The notes beneath the pieces are model-generated. The model searched no databases and was not told the origin of the DNA. It saw only the letters and a list, made by a program, of their open reading frames with translations. The translations under genes were made by a program, and so were the position numbers. From Archilochus colubris (Eukaryota; Chordata; Aves; Apodiformes; Trochilidae), in NCBI GenBank assembly GCA_023079485.1, contig CM041090.1:37970874-38034873 (forward strand): a stretch of 64,000 nucleotides of DNA. Direction: 5' to 3'. Each line of letters starts with the position of its first letter. The stretch's first letter is position 1. This document shows positions 27,401 through 42,400 of the stretch, piece by piece.

Positions 27401-30400
27401 GAGACCTTTATCTGGAGCAACTTTTGTGCTTCATTCAGTCTCCCTTGTTGCAAACATTACTGAGGGCAAAGTGACTTACACTCTGCTTTCCCTGTCTTCT
27501 ACCAGTGTCTGCAGACACTGAACTGCAAATAAAAATAAATAAAAAGAAGGATCAGTTCTAGCTGTTAAGAGTGGTGTTCTTTCTGCCACTAATAGTTACT
27601 TCAGCTTTGTATAGAGTGGAGTGCAGAAACAGAACAAAAAAGTTTTTTCTTCCAAAGTTAGTTCACAGTATTAGATGAATAATACTGCAAAGTTGAAAAC
27701 TGAATTTCCCAAAGTTTTTGACTCCCTGTATTGTTGCTTTGCTTAAATGCAGTGGGTCCTCTCATCTGGCACTATTGAGATGAGCTATTTTGGAAGAAAT
27801 CTGTAATCATTCTGAATGTAGACTTCATGGGTATGTTGAAAATACATCAGCTTACTTTTAACATTTATTTTTAATTCCAGTGTATACTGCACAAATCACT
27901 GAAAAAAAGAATGAAATCGCGAGGTTGCAGGAAAATATAAATAACAGCAATGATGCAATTGCTGATCTGCAAAAGCAAAATGAGAGCAGCAAGGAGAGCT
28001 GTAATGCGTAAGTATAACCTAGCCTGAGCTTTGAGTTCTGCTTGTCATTAAGAAATTCAGAGAGGAAGTAGTGTAATAATATTTATGTTAAAGAAAATTG
28101 TAGCATTTTCCTATTTTTTTTTCGAGCTGCAAGTTATCTGGTACAAAAAGTGCAGTATTACCCACCCCCTGAGAAAAAGTAAATTATAGAAAACCAGACT
28201 ACATTTCAGCCTGTTTTATTTTTTAATTAGAATCAGCAGTTTTCAGAGATCATATGTATTGTTAAAGTATTCACTTAGTAAGGTAATAGAAATAGTTTTT
28301 CTGTATTTGGACGCATTTGGCTTCTGTCAAATTTGAACAATATTAAGAATAATGTTACAGTGGGTTTTTTTACCTAGAAAAAAAGTTAATAATTATCAGT
28401 GACAATAAGACTCCATTATATTCTTTGTTTACTTCTGAATCAGGCTTCCTGAAACTTTCTACTCTTTGTTCACAAAATGTTTCAAATTACTTTTTGTTCT
28501 ATGCATATTCTCCCATAGGATGTATCATACAGATATGTGTGCATTTCTGCTAGCAGATTTTGGTATAATTTTTACTGCTAAGTTGTTCTTCCAGGTACAC
28601 TTTTGACCAATGCAGTGGGCTTCAGTTCAGCTTTCTTGATAGAAGTTTTTCTGTCAGATTATCAGTGCAAGTGTTAAATGCAGATCACTGTTGGATCTTA
28701 GTAATTAGAGGTTTCTCAAGCAAAAATTTGGCTACAAGGAGTTATTTTATTATGTGGAATGTCTAATTTTAAAAAATTAAAGTCTCAGGTGTTTGCAAGG
28801 GCAGCTAAGAAGGCAGATTTGTATTTGACAATACAGAGGGTTTGGACCAAAGGATACAGTTTTCATTGCAGTGTTCACAATTTGTCTTGTTCCTTGGCAG
28901 AGGAACTGATGAATTGTTAGCAAATTCCATACATTTTAGGGGGTTTGCAATTATTTACCCACAGATAAGTACTTGACTGAAACTGTCTATAACATCTGTT
29001 TGAAATTCTTTTTAGGATCTTAATGGAAAATGTGGTTGTTTTTAAGAATAACAAGGAAGAGAGAAAATTGGGTTCCTTTCTAAGTTTATTTTAAACTATT
29101 GTGATAATGAGAGAAGGGAATAATTAGTGAATGCAGTGGGTATAGTGGCTAGTTTTTTGAATCATTTGACATGCCATACAGAATTGTAGCTTTATCATAA
29201 AGAGAATTAGGAAATTATTTGTCCTTTACAAGAAGATTACTATTTTCCTTCACATTAAATTCCTGTCCTTGATGCAGTATAAAATAAACACTTTTGTAAG
29301 TTTCTGAAACCATTTACACTACTTCCTTAACTGTCTTTTGAAGCTGCAAATCTGCTTGCAAATCACAGACTGTTAAGCAATCCAAATAAAGAAAAAAATT
29401 GAGTGTAGAACTAAGGATCTGATCTAAATTTTAATCATTGAATTCAAAAGGTTTTGGCTCTGGTCCTACAAAGAATAATTAATGGCATTAGTGTAAAGAG
29501 ACTGAAAATGAGAAGTGACTCATTAATGAATACATGTATTCATAGAAGGACAATGCATGCAGAAGAGTAGAGACTTTGTGTCTTAAATTATTGAAAATGT
29601 CATTTAACGACACACTGAAGACTGTGATAAACAAGCCCTAGATATAAGATCAAACAATTAGAGCACTTGCATATTAGAATCATCTTAAACGTCTAAAATT
29701 TATTCTAGTTGATACTCCATATGGACTGGCAATGAGTCTAATGTTGGTTTTGTAAAAACAGATCTTGTTTGGGAGTCACAATCACCCTCACAGCTGAGTA
29801 ATAGCCAGTAGTGCTCAATAGAGCTCTGAAGGAAGTAACTTTTTGTCTGGGTTACAAGATATTGTTGTATATTGAAGCATGTTTGGAGACTTTGAACAAA
29901 ATGGAGGATTCTTACATTCAACAAGTCTACCAAAATTATGATACATGAGATAGAAGTATTGGGATACTGCTGTGTTTTCTAAAGCAGTCCATATTGGTCT
30001 GTGTAACAAAAACTGAAGGCACAAAAAGCCAAAATGAAATATGTACTTTTAGACAAGTGATGACATTTTTCTAAGATTTAGTTTCTTGAATGATTCAGTC
30101 TAGAAATGCTGTTCCCAGAACAATAGGAAGTGGTGTAATACTACTGGTTGAACCTATTCAGATTTTATTCAAATTTTTCTGAGTTTCTGTTTATTTGGCT
30201 TATTTTATTTTATTTTGGGGGGGTGTTCAAAGATAGTGAGATGGAAATAAATAAATAAATAAATAAATAAATAAGCCAGATAAACATAGAGTGTGGCTAT
30301 TATGGAAAATAAATTGTTGTTTTGTCCCATTAGCTACACTACAGGATATTTGTATTGCTTTCAGATTAGTGTGGATAAAGATTTTTTTATACCTTAGCTG

Positions 30401-33400
30401 ATGAAAGGAAGGAAAAATAAATGTGATAGCTACCAAGAGCCTCTGTGAAACAGTGATGCATTTGGCAAAGTGGTAGATAATCTGCTTGAATACTGTATAC
30501 CACATTGTGTTTACTAAACAGTGTTCTTGTGCTTTTTTTTTGCATGTGCACAGAATAGATGTGAACACAAAATGTAACACACAGTGTGGTTGGCACTCAT
30601 ATAATAAAAGCTCTATGACTTTTTCATTGCTTTTTTTTTTTTCTTGTTCCTCCAAAGAAAAAGGTAGAGTTTTCTGAGGAGAAGATCAGTGTTTCTATGC
30701 CAGTATATTTTTATATCAGTGTGTTGTTTTCCACTTTTAAAAAAATCTGACCCTTAATAAGTTCAGCTTTCTGCTGTATTTGCAGTACATATGGTAAAGT
30801 AGCATTTTGTAATTACATTTTGATTCACCAGTGGAGTCAGAAAGTTAGTGGCAATAGTGCTAAATTTTCTGAATGGATGCTGCTGTTTCTCATTCAGATT
30901 TTTTGTTGACAAACTTTGCTGTTGTTATAAATGTAAATTACACTTTGGGCTTTCCCACCTCCTGGAGTACCTTATTTTTGTTGAATGCCATTGGAACTCA
31001 GTTCAGGAAGTTAATTTTCATGTCTTTATTCTTCATGTATTTCTTTGCTGGACGTTGCATTAAGTTAGCTGCTACTGAAGCCTCTATTTTATTCCACTTT
31101 TGGAGTGATTGTCCGAATGAATGTTCATGCTCTGTGTGTTTGCATATTTCATACTCTCCAGTTTAGAGCCTTGGGGCATATTCACATCCAAAAATGCCCT
31201 TTACGTACCCTGCTCACGAATATGGAGTGCAAAATGAACCATACACCCTCAGTTGCTCTCACCTGTCCAGTAATGAATTACTTGTTCAGCTGCAACCCTG
31301 TTCTGTATTGCCATTTGTCCCCTTCTCCTTGTTGGTGTAACTCTTTAAATGTATCTCTGCTAGTCCAGGTCCACTTAGTCTCTGCAGTCCTAATGGATTT
31401 TTGCTTCTGTTTCTTCAATGTTTAGCTTTGAAAGTGTGTATGTGTTCTTAAAATTGGGTTTGGTGTGTACATCTAGGACAGATAGTTTCACTCAGACTAA
31501 CTTCATTGTAAGTGTTTGTGTTGCCTTAGGGTAGCTTGTGTTCTGGGCAAAATCTATAACTTATAGATCACTTTAAACCCTGATTGGAGAGAGAGTGTGC
31601 TATTTTTTTTTTTTTACAGAAGGTTCCTTTGGAAGAAGCATGTGATTGTTTTCCATCAGAAATAGGATCCCTGTCCTACTCTAGCCCAGTCTGTTTATGT
31701 GGTTCAGTCATCATCTGAATCTCAGCTCTCAGCACCTCAGAAGTTGGATCTTGACCACCTGTCATTACATAAGTTATCATCCCTGAATGAGCAGTGTTTG
31801 TCACATATTTAGCTCAGTAGACCTAAGTAGTTTTTCTGTTATTTCCTGCACTTCACAAGACTTTAGTGTCTGTTATGTCTTATGAAGGTTTGGAGGCTCC
31901 ATACACCAGAGGTTTCTGAATTTGTTTTTTTACCCTCTTCAAGTTTTAGCATCCTGACTATTTGTTCAGTTACAATTTTCTGTGAAAATATCTTTTCTGG
32001 TAGTTGTCACCTCAGCCATCCAGGCTCCTTACACCGTTTTTTCAGTCAACATGCTTTCTTTTTAAAGACCTCTTTAAAGACCTCTTTCTTTTTTCTTTTT
32101 AAAGACCTCTTTCTTTTTATATACCTCTCCTAAAGATCACACATAAATTTCACTTGAATCAGAAAGTTTATCTGCCTGTTTTTCTGGAGTCCCCACATCC
32201 AAAAAGAGGTATCTGTAATACCTGGGTGTTGAGAGATCACTGTTAGTTCATGAGTTGTAAATCCTTCATGTATTCCCTGAAGTTGCTGTGCTTCCAGTAC
32301 AACCTGCAACATCCAGCTGTAAGAAAATCACTGTGGTGGGCTGTGTCACAGCTCTTACATCATAGGAGATTCCTGAAATGAGAAGATGAACAAAAATTGG
32401 ATGAATTGTGCTTCAGGACCATTGGGGAGCCACATGAGAGGAGATCCAGGCTGAGCATTATTACAGAATGTGGGACCCATTGGTTTGCTCTAGGGGATTC
32501 TAGTTAGGAACAGGGTATGAGCCACTGAGCACCTTTTGTCTGGAGACAGGTTTCTGGAATAGGTGTATTTAACAGTGTAGATATATTATATAGCCAGATA
32601 CCTGCATGGAATATGAAAATATATGGGAATTATGACTGAGAGGTAGAAAAGAATCACTTTACAGCCAGTGAAGTTCAGTGCTTGTCAGCCATTAATTTAC
32701 GATTAAATATTAGCTGGTGTGTCTTCCTATAGAGGTGGAATTTGAGTTTCAATCTAGTCAGGAAGAGGTGGTATGGGTTCCTGTGACTCCAGGCTGCCAG
32801 GCCAGTGTTCCCAGTGTCTGGGTTATTGTACTGAAGACAGCCAGCTCTTTCTGGCTGTTTCTCTGAGCAGGACTCCCTTAGAAAACAAAGGAAATTTTGA
32901 TTTTGTGACTGCTACTTGCATCTAGGTATGAGATAAGTGCTGGTGATATTGATGAGAACAAAATTGTGTGCATCCCTGCAAGAAGGTTGTACATATCTAA
33001 CAGATATACTGATGTCTCCTGAGTACCTAATATGTGGATTTAGGTGCCTAGCTCCTAATAAAGAGGTTCACTCTTTACTCCTTAAAAAGAGCTTTATAGT
33101 ATTTGTTAATCCTATATATATATTCTTGAATTTACAACTTGAGAATCCTAAGAAAATAAATGTGCTAATGTAAAAGCCTTCTGTACTAAACCTGTTTATA
33201 TTTGGCTTTCAAAACATAAATGAAATAAATTGTTCTAGTAAGCTCCCTAAAGTAACTTGAAATCTTTGTATATTTTTTACTTAGGAAAGACCACTTCTAT
33301 GATTTTTAAAAATTTATTTCCACTTCTTCCACAGCTGGAAGCCCACCTATGCAATTCTTAGCAAGCATGAAGAATATTTGAAAAATGAACTTGAAGCTTT

Positions 33401-36400
33401 ACAAGAAGCTATAGAAAATGAGAGGTACCTATGACTGTGTGAGATGAGGTTTCTAGCAGTATAACTCACTACCCTGTCTAAACTTATCCAGCAAAGATAA
33501 TGCAGTCTGCATCAAAACACTGTTGCAGCATTTTCCAGATAATATACATAACAGAGTAATTAAAATAATTTTTGTTTTACATTCTAATGAGGTCATGTTA
33601 TTTTGTATTTACCAGTGGAATAGGATAAAATTCAGTTGCTTCCCAAATGCCTATTACTGTTTCTCAGAACGTTGTTCAATTGCCTACAATTTCAAGAAAA
33701 GCCCAAGAAATAAAAGCAATGATTGTTTTAGCTTTGGCAGAAATATGAAATATCAGAGCATATTTACAAGAGTATATGGAAGTTTTATTTATGAATGATT
33801 TTTTTTGCCATTATTATGAAGTATTCATGTGTACTGTGATTTTAATAGTTTCAGATATTTAGATTTGGGAAGGCTTTTTTGAAAATACACAAGTCTTATG
33901 TTTTTTCAGAAGTATTATTTAATTTGACCTAAGCCTTTAAAGTCATATGTGAGTAAGATAGAAGGGACTAAGTAAGATAAAAATTAGAAGCATTCAGGTA
34001 ATTTTATGCTTTTCTTCATATGTGAATATATTATTATGTGAATATAAATGGCATGTGATCATTAGACTATACAAATCAAGTTCTTGTATACTGCTGTATA
34101 TTCTTCAAAATAACCACAAAGTATGCAAATTCTATTAGATCCTTAAAAAACAGGGTAAGTGGCTCAGAAAAGCCTGATCTACAACCATTTTAAGACCAAT
34201 TGTGGGTAAGTTTCTAGTCAGCATTAACTGCAAATTCAGTTCTGTTTGGTAAGTGGCATTTCAGTTGTTTTGTCTTCATTAATTACATTCTGCATTTTTA
34301 AGAAATTATTACTTGTGCAATGTAACTGTCTAGATTCAATGGGATAAAGATGAGACCTGATGATTTTCAGTTAAATACTCAGAATGTGGTGTGCAAATTT
34401 AACCCTCTCAAGTTCTAATTAACAGCCAGGTGAAACTGATCTTAATTTTAGAGAGGCTGTTCACCTTTACAGATCTGCTTGTGAAAGGGAAGAAGTTTTT
34501 TAGCCCTTTGGTGACAAAGTCATGGCAGACCCATCTAGATGTCTAAATAGTAATTTAGAAGTGTAACTTTAGGTAATTTAAGATGGTGGCTTTGATTATT
34601 TTGTGTTCTTTTTGCCATTTGTCCAAGACAGCAGAAACAGCATGCCCAGTAGCCTTTAATTAAGTCATTTAGTAGCTTATCTGTTTTCTTCCTGTTCAGA
34701 GCTCTGTATTTGGTGAAAAATCAGGCTAAATTGGCTTTCTATGAGTATATGATTAAGCCATTTTGGCTTTCACTAATTTAAGCTGACAAGCCAAAGAAGC
34801 ATTACTTTTAAATTGCTTCTTTAGATAACTAGTTTCCATTCCAACATGAAAGTGTTTGATCTGTTTTCCTGAGCTTAATTATGAGACATCATGACTATAA
34901 GTAATAAAATAAATTGAATTCATGTATTTTACAAATATGGTCTCTTAACTATAGTCCCTCTTTACTGAAGCATTTGATGATATATTCAAATCATCAGGAT
35001 GTGCATTCAGCAGATTGTAAATATCTAAATGAGGAAGAAAAATAAGTACATTTAGAACTTTATGTACTGAGCATTTGGAGGCACTGAGGACATACTGCAT
35101 CAGATGGGAAGATGTTTCAAAAAGATGGGCAGATCAGTTTGCATTTAATTAGGCACTTATAATGGAGGTTTTTAAAATATTCCAATGAGGTTTTTTGTGT
35201 GTGTGTTTAGTTTGTTGGTTTTTTTTATTATTATTGGTTTCCAGAACATGTAAGAATGCTTATGTGAACTGGAAGTTCATCCTGAAAATGGGTGACATGA
35301 AGAAGGAACGAGGAATAAATAACTATCCACATAATGTTTAGGGACATTGTGGGTGTTTTCCTTTCTCTAATGTGGAACAGGGCTGAATTCTATGGTGTGA
35401 AGTGGAGGATGTGGATTGCTTAGGAAAAAGAGTGACAGTTTCTCAGGAATAGTACAGTATATGGTATATAAATATTAATCTGTTGAAAATACATTTTAGG
35501 GAAAAAACAATGTTTGAGGATTATTTTCAGAAGCTTGGTATGTACCTGCTGCAACAAATTATTTTACTTATTTATATTTTAAAATTTATTTGTAATACAT
35601 TCTTAATTGTATGTCAGCAAATATCTTTGTTGCTCTGTTATTGCTTAGAGCATCTATTAGATCAAATAGAACTGAAATTTTTCTACCTTTCATACCTGGG
35701 TGATTTTGTACAGTATACACAAATATTCAGTTCATCAAGAAACTTAGATTCCTGGGACGTTCTACCTGTTTTTCTATCCATGTAGAAAACCAAACAGATT
35801 AATGAAAATTTCTACATGAAATCAGGGAAATGTCAGTTCCTTGATTTCACAGTGTTGATCTACAACTTCTTTCTCCTAAACAAGTGTGAACTTCAGTCAG
35901 TTTAACAGGAACTAGTGCTTGGAGTATAGTTTTATTTGAAAGTTATGATGTTACCTCTTTGCCCATGACTTCTGGTTTCCTTTTGTAAAAGCAGAAGCTT
36001 TTGCTATTGAATTTGAGCACAGAATTTTCTCTCTTCCATTGCTTGGGTTAGCCAGAGGGCAACCAGGAGTGTCTGCCTTTTAGTCATGCTGCTTTTAAAT
36101 GATTAATAGCAGTTTGATGTAAAATATCTTCTTTAAAGAGGAATACTGTATGTTTTGCAAGCAGTGAGAACTGTTCCTTAATGTTGGCTTTCTTCATGGT
36201 GCAGGCAAACAGGTGAGTCTCTGGCTTTAGTTGATATTAGGCACCATAATTTGTTTCATAAAGGAATTTCTGGCTAATCTGCAGGTGTACTACTAACTGA
36301 TTTGTTTAAAATTTGCTTCTGTTGTTCACACAGCCTTTTCCTAGAGGATATTTCCTTCACTTTCTGTCATTTCGTATTGGCATATTCTAATACCAAGCAA

Positions 36401-39400
36401 CTTTGTGTAATATTTCTCAGATAATTACCAGTCTGTGCTAATGATACATGCTGGATGTCTGTAGCTGTAACATCTCTTTAAAAGCATGTGCCATCTGCAG
36501 AAACACCCACCATCAAACTTAATGATTATCAAACTCTTACTATAGATTTATATATTTTGCTTGTGTCTAAATATATCTATTTTTTTTCTTTTTCTTTTTT
36601 TCCCTAGTATAAGGGTCATAGAATGTCAACATTTGTAAAAAAAAAGACATCTTTTAATTTCACTACAAGCTGTTACTAAGCTTTTCTTTCCAAATGCAGA
36701 ATTATAGTTTCTGGGCACTGATTGTTATTACTCATAATTTTAAAACCTATAGACAGGTAATTCTTGTCTGTGTGGGAAACACAGACTTCCTGCAGCTCTG
36801 TATTTAGGTTGCCTGTGTGTGACACTGCAAACCAGAACCTGTTCCTTGACTGAAATTTTATTGGTTCAGCTCTCCCAAAAGATAGTACATTGGTACTGGA
36901 AGTTACCTATAATAAAACTTATGCCTAGCAGCATTATTGTCCAAAAAGACTCATCCCACTGACATAGCTAAATGTTTTCTCTGTCATTAGCAATTTGTCT
37001 GAACGAGAAAACATGAAAAAATATTTTCCAGTCTCAAAAAGTCTTTTCCAGTGTAGTGACTGCCACTGATGTAACACATGAGGGTGGCAATGCTGTGTAA
37101 CAGCACTTCTCTGTCTCTTCTTTCCAGACAATATTGATCAGCTTTCTGTGATGAGTTACATCCTATTCTTGATATGGCATTTCTGTTTTTATAGTACAAT
37201 TTACCAAAAGCCAATTTAAAGCTTTAAAAATGCTACCAACATTAATTGATACCTCCTTCAATAACCTGTAGCAATGTACTCACACCATGCTAGTGAAATT
37301 ACATTAGTGTAACACTAATTCAGAGGGCAGTCCTGCAAGAAGCTGAGCATTCTGGCTCTTTGCCAAGTAAACATTTAAGTGTTTGTTTAAGCTTAAGCAT
37401 GAATAGTCCTTCTGTTTCAGTGTGACTAATGTGTTTATTTAAGGCTTCCCTGAGTCAGGCACGGATTACTCAGCATCTCCTTGGAGGCAGCTCCTCATCC
37501 ACCAGTGCATCAAGCCCTTGTAAATGTGGGATGCTCACCCAAATTTTCTTTTACTTAAGTTTGGTCTGGCTCTACCAAAGCAGGTGGAGTTGTGGCAATC
37601 TACACAAAGGAGAATTTGACCTACAGGGAGTTTCATTGTAATTACTCAGTGAAAAACCAACAGGCTGTCTTTAAATATAGTTTGGTGTACATTCCTTTCA
37701 GAATGACAAGGTTTGACTTTATTTACATCTTAAGTGTATTCTTTGGTCCATACAGCATGGTCTAAAGAGATAGAAGATAAAAAATAGAGCCAAATAGTTC
37801 TGTATTAAATATAATCTGACCTTTTTTCCAGGGCAACAGCAAGTCTAATTGAGGTCATGCCATAACTTAATAATTCTTTTTTTCCTTAGAAACAATGGCT
37901 TCATGTGAAAAAAAAAATTAAATTAGATGTATTTTTATAGGAAAATGTATCAGGATTATATCACCCAATATAAAGAGGTTTTGAAGCAACACCGTGAAAA
38001 ATATGCAGAAAGTGCTCTTGCACAGGAATATTACAAGAAAAAGAAAGAGCTTGAAGAAATCCAGGACAGAGTTTTGAAACAGTCAGAAAAATACAAATGG
38101 AAAGAAGATTCCTGCTTTGATAATCCGGGTACTACTATTATCAGTGCTTTTACAGTAGAGACAATTGGTAGTGCTATTAATTAAAATATTAATTTTTTAT
38201 TAAATATTAATAAAAGGATATTAAAGGATATCTCTGCTGTACAGAGATCCTCTAATTTTCCACAGTTCCTCTTAGGCTAATAAAAAGACTTCTTTTAGTT
38301 ATGCCACAATCTGTAGCAAATTGAGACTTTGAACAAGAATTTGGGCTATACATACTAATTAATATTAATTGCTCTGACACATGAATTTAATGGGGGGAGG
38401 TTTGCCATTGGGCTTTTGGGGGTAAAAAAAGTGCTAGAATTATTTTAGCACTATCCTTTCAAAGTTTTACATTTATTTTTCATACATTTTTAGTGTTATT
38501 TTTAATGGCATTACTCTGTTACAGTGCTATTTCTTTGTGCATACTAAGTAGAGAGAAGTGCTCCTGATCTATTAATTTATCTTGTATTTATTAAGAAATG
38601 TATACTTGTGAATGACTAATCTGAAATGAAATTTTATTTCTGCAGAGCCTTTTCCTTTTAAATCCCTAAATGACTGGGCTGTACATATGTATCCTTGGTT
38701 TTTAGTGTTTATGCCCTTTATAGGGAAGAAAGTTTATATTTACCTTTCAGATCATTCTGTTAAAAAGTAAAGTAATTATTTATATATTTATGTTTAGAGT
38801 GGCAGCATTGTCATTTGTCTGGGAAAAATGAGTGTCAAATGATCCTCTTCAGTTTACATTTTTAATAGGATTTTGAGGAAAGAAAATTAAACTATACTTA
38901 ATGGCAGAGCAGTCAAAATGCTTCATTAAGAAGAAGCCTAAATTAAATTATATTTGTAGACTTGTCTAAGAAATTTATGTTTGTCAGAGCTTTCTATTCC
39001 TCTAGCATTTGCACTTAGGGCATAGGGGTGGAAAGGACCTGGTAGTATCCCTTGGAAAAAATTATGTTGCAATATATATTCCATAATGTGAAAGTGCTTC
39101 TTCGAGGCAAAAAACACAGGAAATGTTAAAGCTTGCTGCAGTTGCTGCTCAGGAGTCCATGGAACTACAAAAAGAAGCAGAGGAATTAGAAATGAAAATA
39201 AATTACATAAAAAAGGTAATTGGATTTTATTTTATTTTATATAAATACATTTTTTATATGTAGCTATCCATGCTACTGTTATATTTTCTGAAACATAAAA
39301 AAGGAGAATATTTTCAAGCACACAGACCAACAGGGTGATTGAACCATCAGTAATTATGTTTCTATAGCATCACATATGTTTTCCTAGAGAAGAGGGGTCC

Positions 39401-42400
39401 ATGAACGTAAATGCTCTTAAACCTTGCTTTCTGTTGACCTCAGTTTACACCAGAATTTCTGTCAAGGCACCGTGTCAGGATGTCTTTCCTGCTACTTCAA
39501 GAGGGCCAGAGAATACACTTCAAAATGTAGCAGGGCCACACGTTAGTGAGCCCCAGGGCTTGAGTACACAGCTTTCACAGTTACTGCTGCTTTTCAAGGT
39601 TTGGTTAATCTGAATGCTTTTAAGTAAATATGCTTTGCAGTATTGATGATGCAAAGTTCTTTTGTTTCTTTGTTTGTTTGTCTGTTTCTTTCTTTCTTTC
39701 TTTGTACTTTGTGTGGTTGGTTGATTGTTTTGGTTTTTGTTTTTGTTTTAGGGTTTTTTGTTTGGTTGGGTTTTGTTTGTTTGTTTTTTCCTTTTCCCCC
39801 AAATAAATGTGTGGGTAAATCATACTCAGAGATAAAACTGGTTGACTTAAGACAGGAAATCAGTATGGTTACACTGAAGAAGCACTAATTCCAAAGAGAC
39901 AGTCTTCCAAAAAAGGGGCTTTGTCAGGGCAGCATTTTCACCCACTCTTCTACTAGGAGGGAAAAGGTCTTTCCTCAGCCTCAGTAGCCCAGTCTTGTGC
40001 AGATTTTGATAAGTTTTTGTAGTATTGACTCTGGACACTTTTAATTCTCTGGACCAAATGTTCAAGGGCTTCCTTCACTGCTGTGTCAGTTGTTTCCACA
40101 CAGCCAGCCTCATCCTGATAGCAACATATTGTGGTGTTTTGGTATGGTATTTTTAACACTCACAGACTGATGCTCCTAATGTGGCATGTGGTGTATAAAC
40201 ATACAGTAAAAAGGGATGTGATGAATTTATTTATAACCATGAAGGACACTGTGTAAGTAGCTCCTTGTTCTTAATAAATATGTTGATTAATTGCTCAAAA
40301 ACTTCTGTATTTATTCCAGTTGTTACAGTTGGTCTAACAAAAAATATTTCCTCTCTTTAGCCTTTTTTTTTTTCCAGGCCATCTTGTATACAAAAACTCT
40401 GCTGCCATGCACTGCTTCACCAGGTTTAGAAAACATTTACAGCATGTAGCTATAATTTTTCAAGTTTCTTTGACTATTATTTGTTCTTTATCTTTTCAGG
40501 CATTTGAAGAGACTACAGAAGATCAAAATAATTCCAAAGTGATTGAAGGAAAAGATCAGAAAAGTCTAGAGAAGCCAAAGGAGTTCAAAGAAAGGTAAAC
40601 TTAAAAATTATTTCTCTCTCTTGCTTTCATTCAGGTTATTCTCCCAGCATTTACACAAAGACTGCCACAGAACACAAATTGCTGCTAAATAATGTCTGGC
40701 AAGCTTCTCTAACCTTGGTCATGTGATTTAATTATGTAATTTTGAAAGTTTTATATTTCCTGAGGTTAAGATGGTGGCAGATGTTGATTCTTGGAAGGGA
40801 AATGTCTCTGGAAACAATTTATTCAAAAGTATTTTGTAGAAACCTTTGCTCCCCACAGCTCCTGATAGATCTATGTGAATAGCTTTACAAGTTTTGAATA
40901 CAATTGCAGTGACTGTGCACTCAAAGGGAAAACACATTAACTCTGCTAAAGACATGTTTGGGGCAGAAGAGTCAGGGTTCCACGTGTCATTTGTCTTCAG
41001 CTCTGAACTGCTTAAGGAATCTAACTCTTAATTTAGTTCCTAAAATCAAGCAGGAGTGCAATTTTCATGGGCAAGATTAATGGGTTAGTAATTAGTGGTC
41101 ATTTACAACCGGGACTCACTTTAGTCAGAGCTCAATTACAATGATGGAAAATTACCAAAGGACCATCTTGCACTTATCTTGAGCCTTTGTGAATGTTGAA
41201 ACATCAGCCTTAGCACTAACACTTTGAGGTCAAAATGCATTTTAAACTGAAAATATGCCCAAAAGACTTTTGTCCAGGTGATTATATATTATGGTGTGAT
41301 TGAAACAGAAGCTTTTAGGGCTTTACATAGGACTTTAATGGATTGTACCTGTAGTAATGTTTTATTTTAATAATCTCTAAGATCCTTTCTACAGGGGCAA
41401 TTTAGGTGTTTAACATTTTCTTACAGACCTATGAATTATTCTGATAATTTTTTTGTGTGTGAGATTTAAGCCTTTACACCCATTCTACCTTCTTATGTGA
41501 ACTTTTTTTAATTGGGAAGACCTCAGAAATAGAAGGAAGCAAGAAATCCTCTTAATTTTAAGACCAGGTAACAAGAAAAGATATGGGAAGCCCATAATTT
41601 CAATTTTAAATTTCACTTTCAAAGAAATCCATGTATATTTAATTGCAAAAAGCAAAATGCCAATTAAAGATCTATTCCAAAAGACAGAGATCTATGCAGT
41701 TCATGGGGTGCTTTGGTAGACCTGCCAGTTTTATGTTTACCTCCTTGTCATGGAGCTTTCAGGGGCTTGTACCTCCACTTGAAGATGTCTTGATTACATA
41801 ACAAATACATATTTTTGGTGTTCTTACTGAGGCAACAATGCCATGCATTGCATCATGGTTGTAAACATTGTACACTAACTCACATTGCCTTTTAACCTCC
41901 ATGTGTGATATAGCTATGGTATCAGATCGTTATCTGATTACTAATTAATATGTTTTTCCTGGAGTAAATTTTAAAGCTTACTTATGTCAAAGTTATCCAT
42001 AGCATGAAGGCTTGTAGAAAGTGGCATAAAACTGTTTTTAAAAATCCCTATTTAGCATTAATGTGTTTTAAAAACTCCTCCACTAGAAAGCTTAGAAGTA
42101 TTTAAGTATCTACTGATGTTAAAAACAGGTGTATTATGAATCTGTCACTGAAAAAACAACACTGCAAAAAATCCCACAAAGAGAAAATGTGCTAAGATAA
42201 TGAGCCCCATGAATTACAACCTTTGTAGACTTGAGGCAATGTACAAAAGTGTAACAGCAGAATAGGGGTAGAAAAGGCTGCAGTCTCTTGTGGGCTCTTC
42301 TGCAGTCACTACAAAGTTTTTATTAAGCAAAGAGCTTTGTGAAGGAAAAGGATAAATCTTCATCACAACAAAAGAGTTGTACTGTGGAATCTACATGAAC

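Larger units (their letters stand above)
28008..33334 (+). other. SIX6OS1 intron 3, no gene seen
   Basis: A 5.3-kb AT-rich intron. It contains the AAAT microsatellite and the local duplications at 32055-32126. I see no nested gene, RNA gene or recognisable retroposon. Confidence 0.6.

Noticed and set aside
35500..35537. Adding this segment as a regular SIX6OS1 exon.
   Set aside because: At 38 bases it breaks the frame of exon 5. Exon 4 joins exon 5 directly in phase and matches the human protein.
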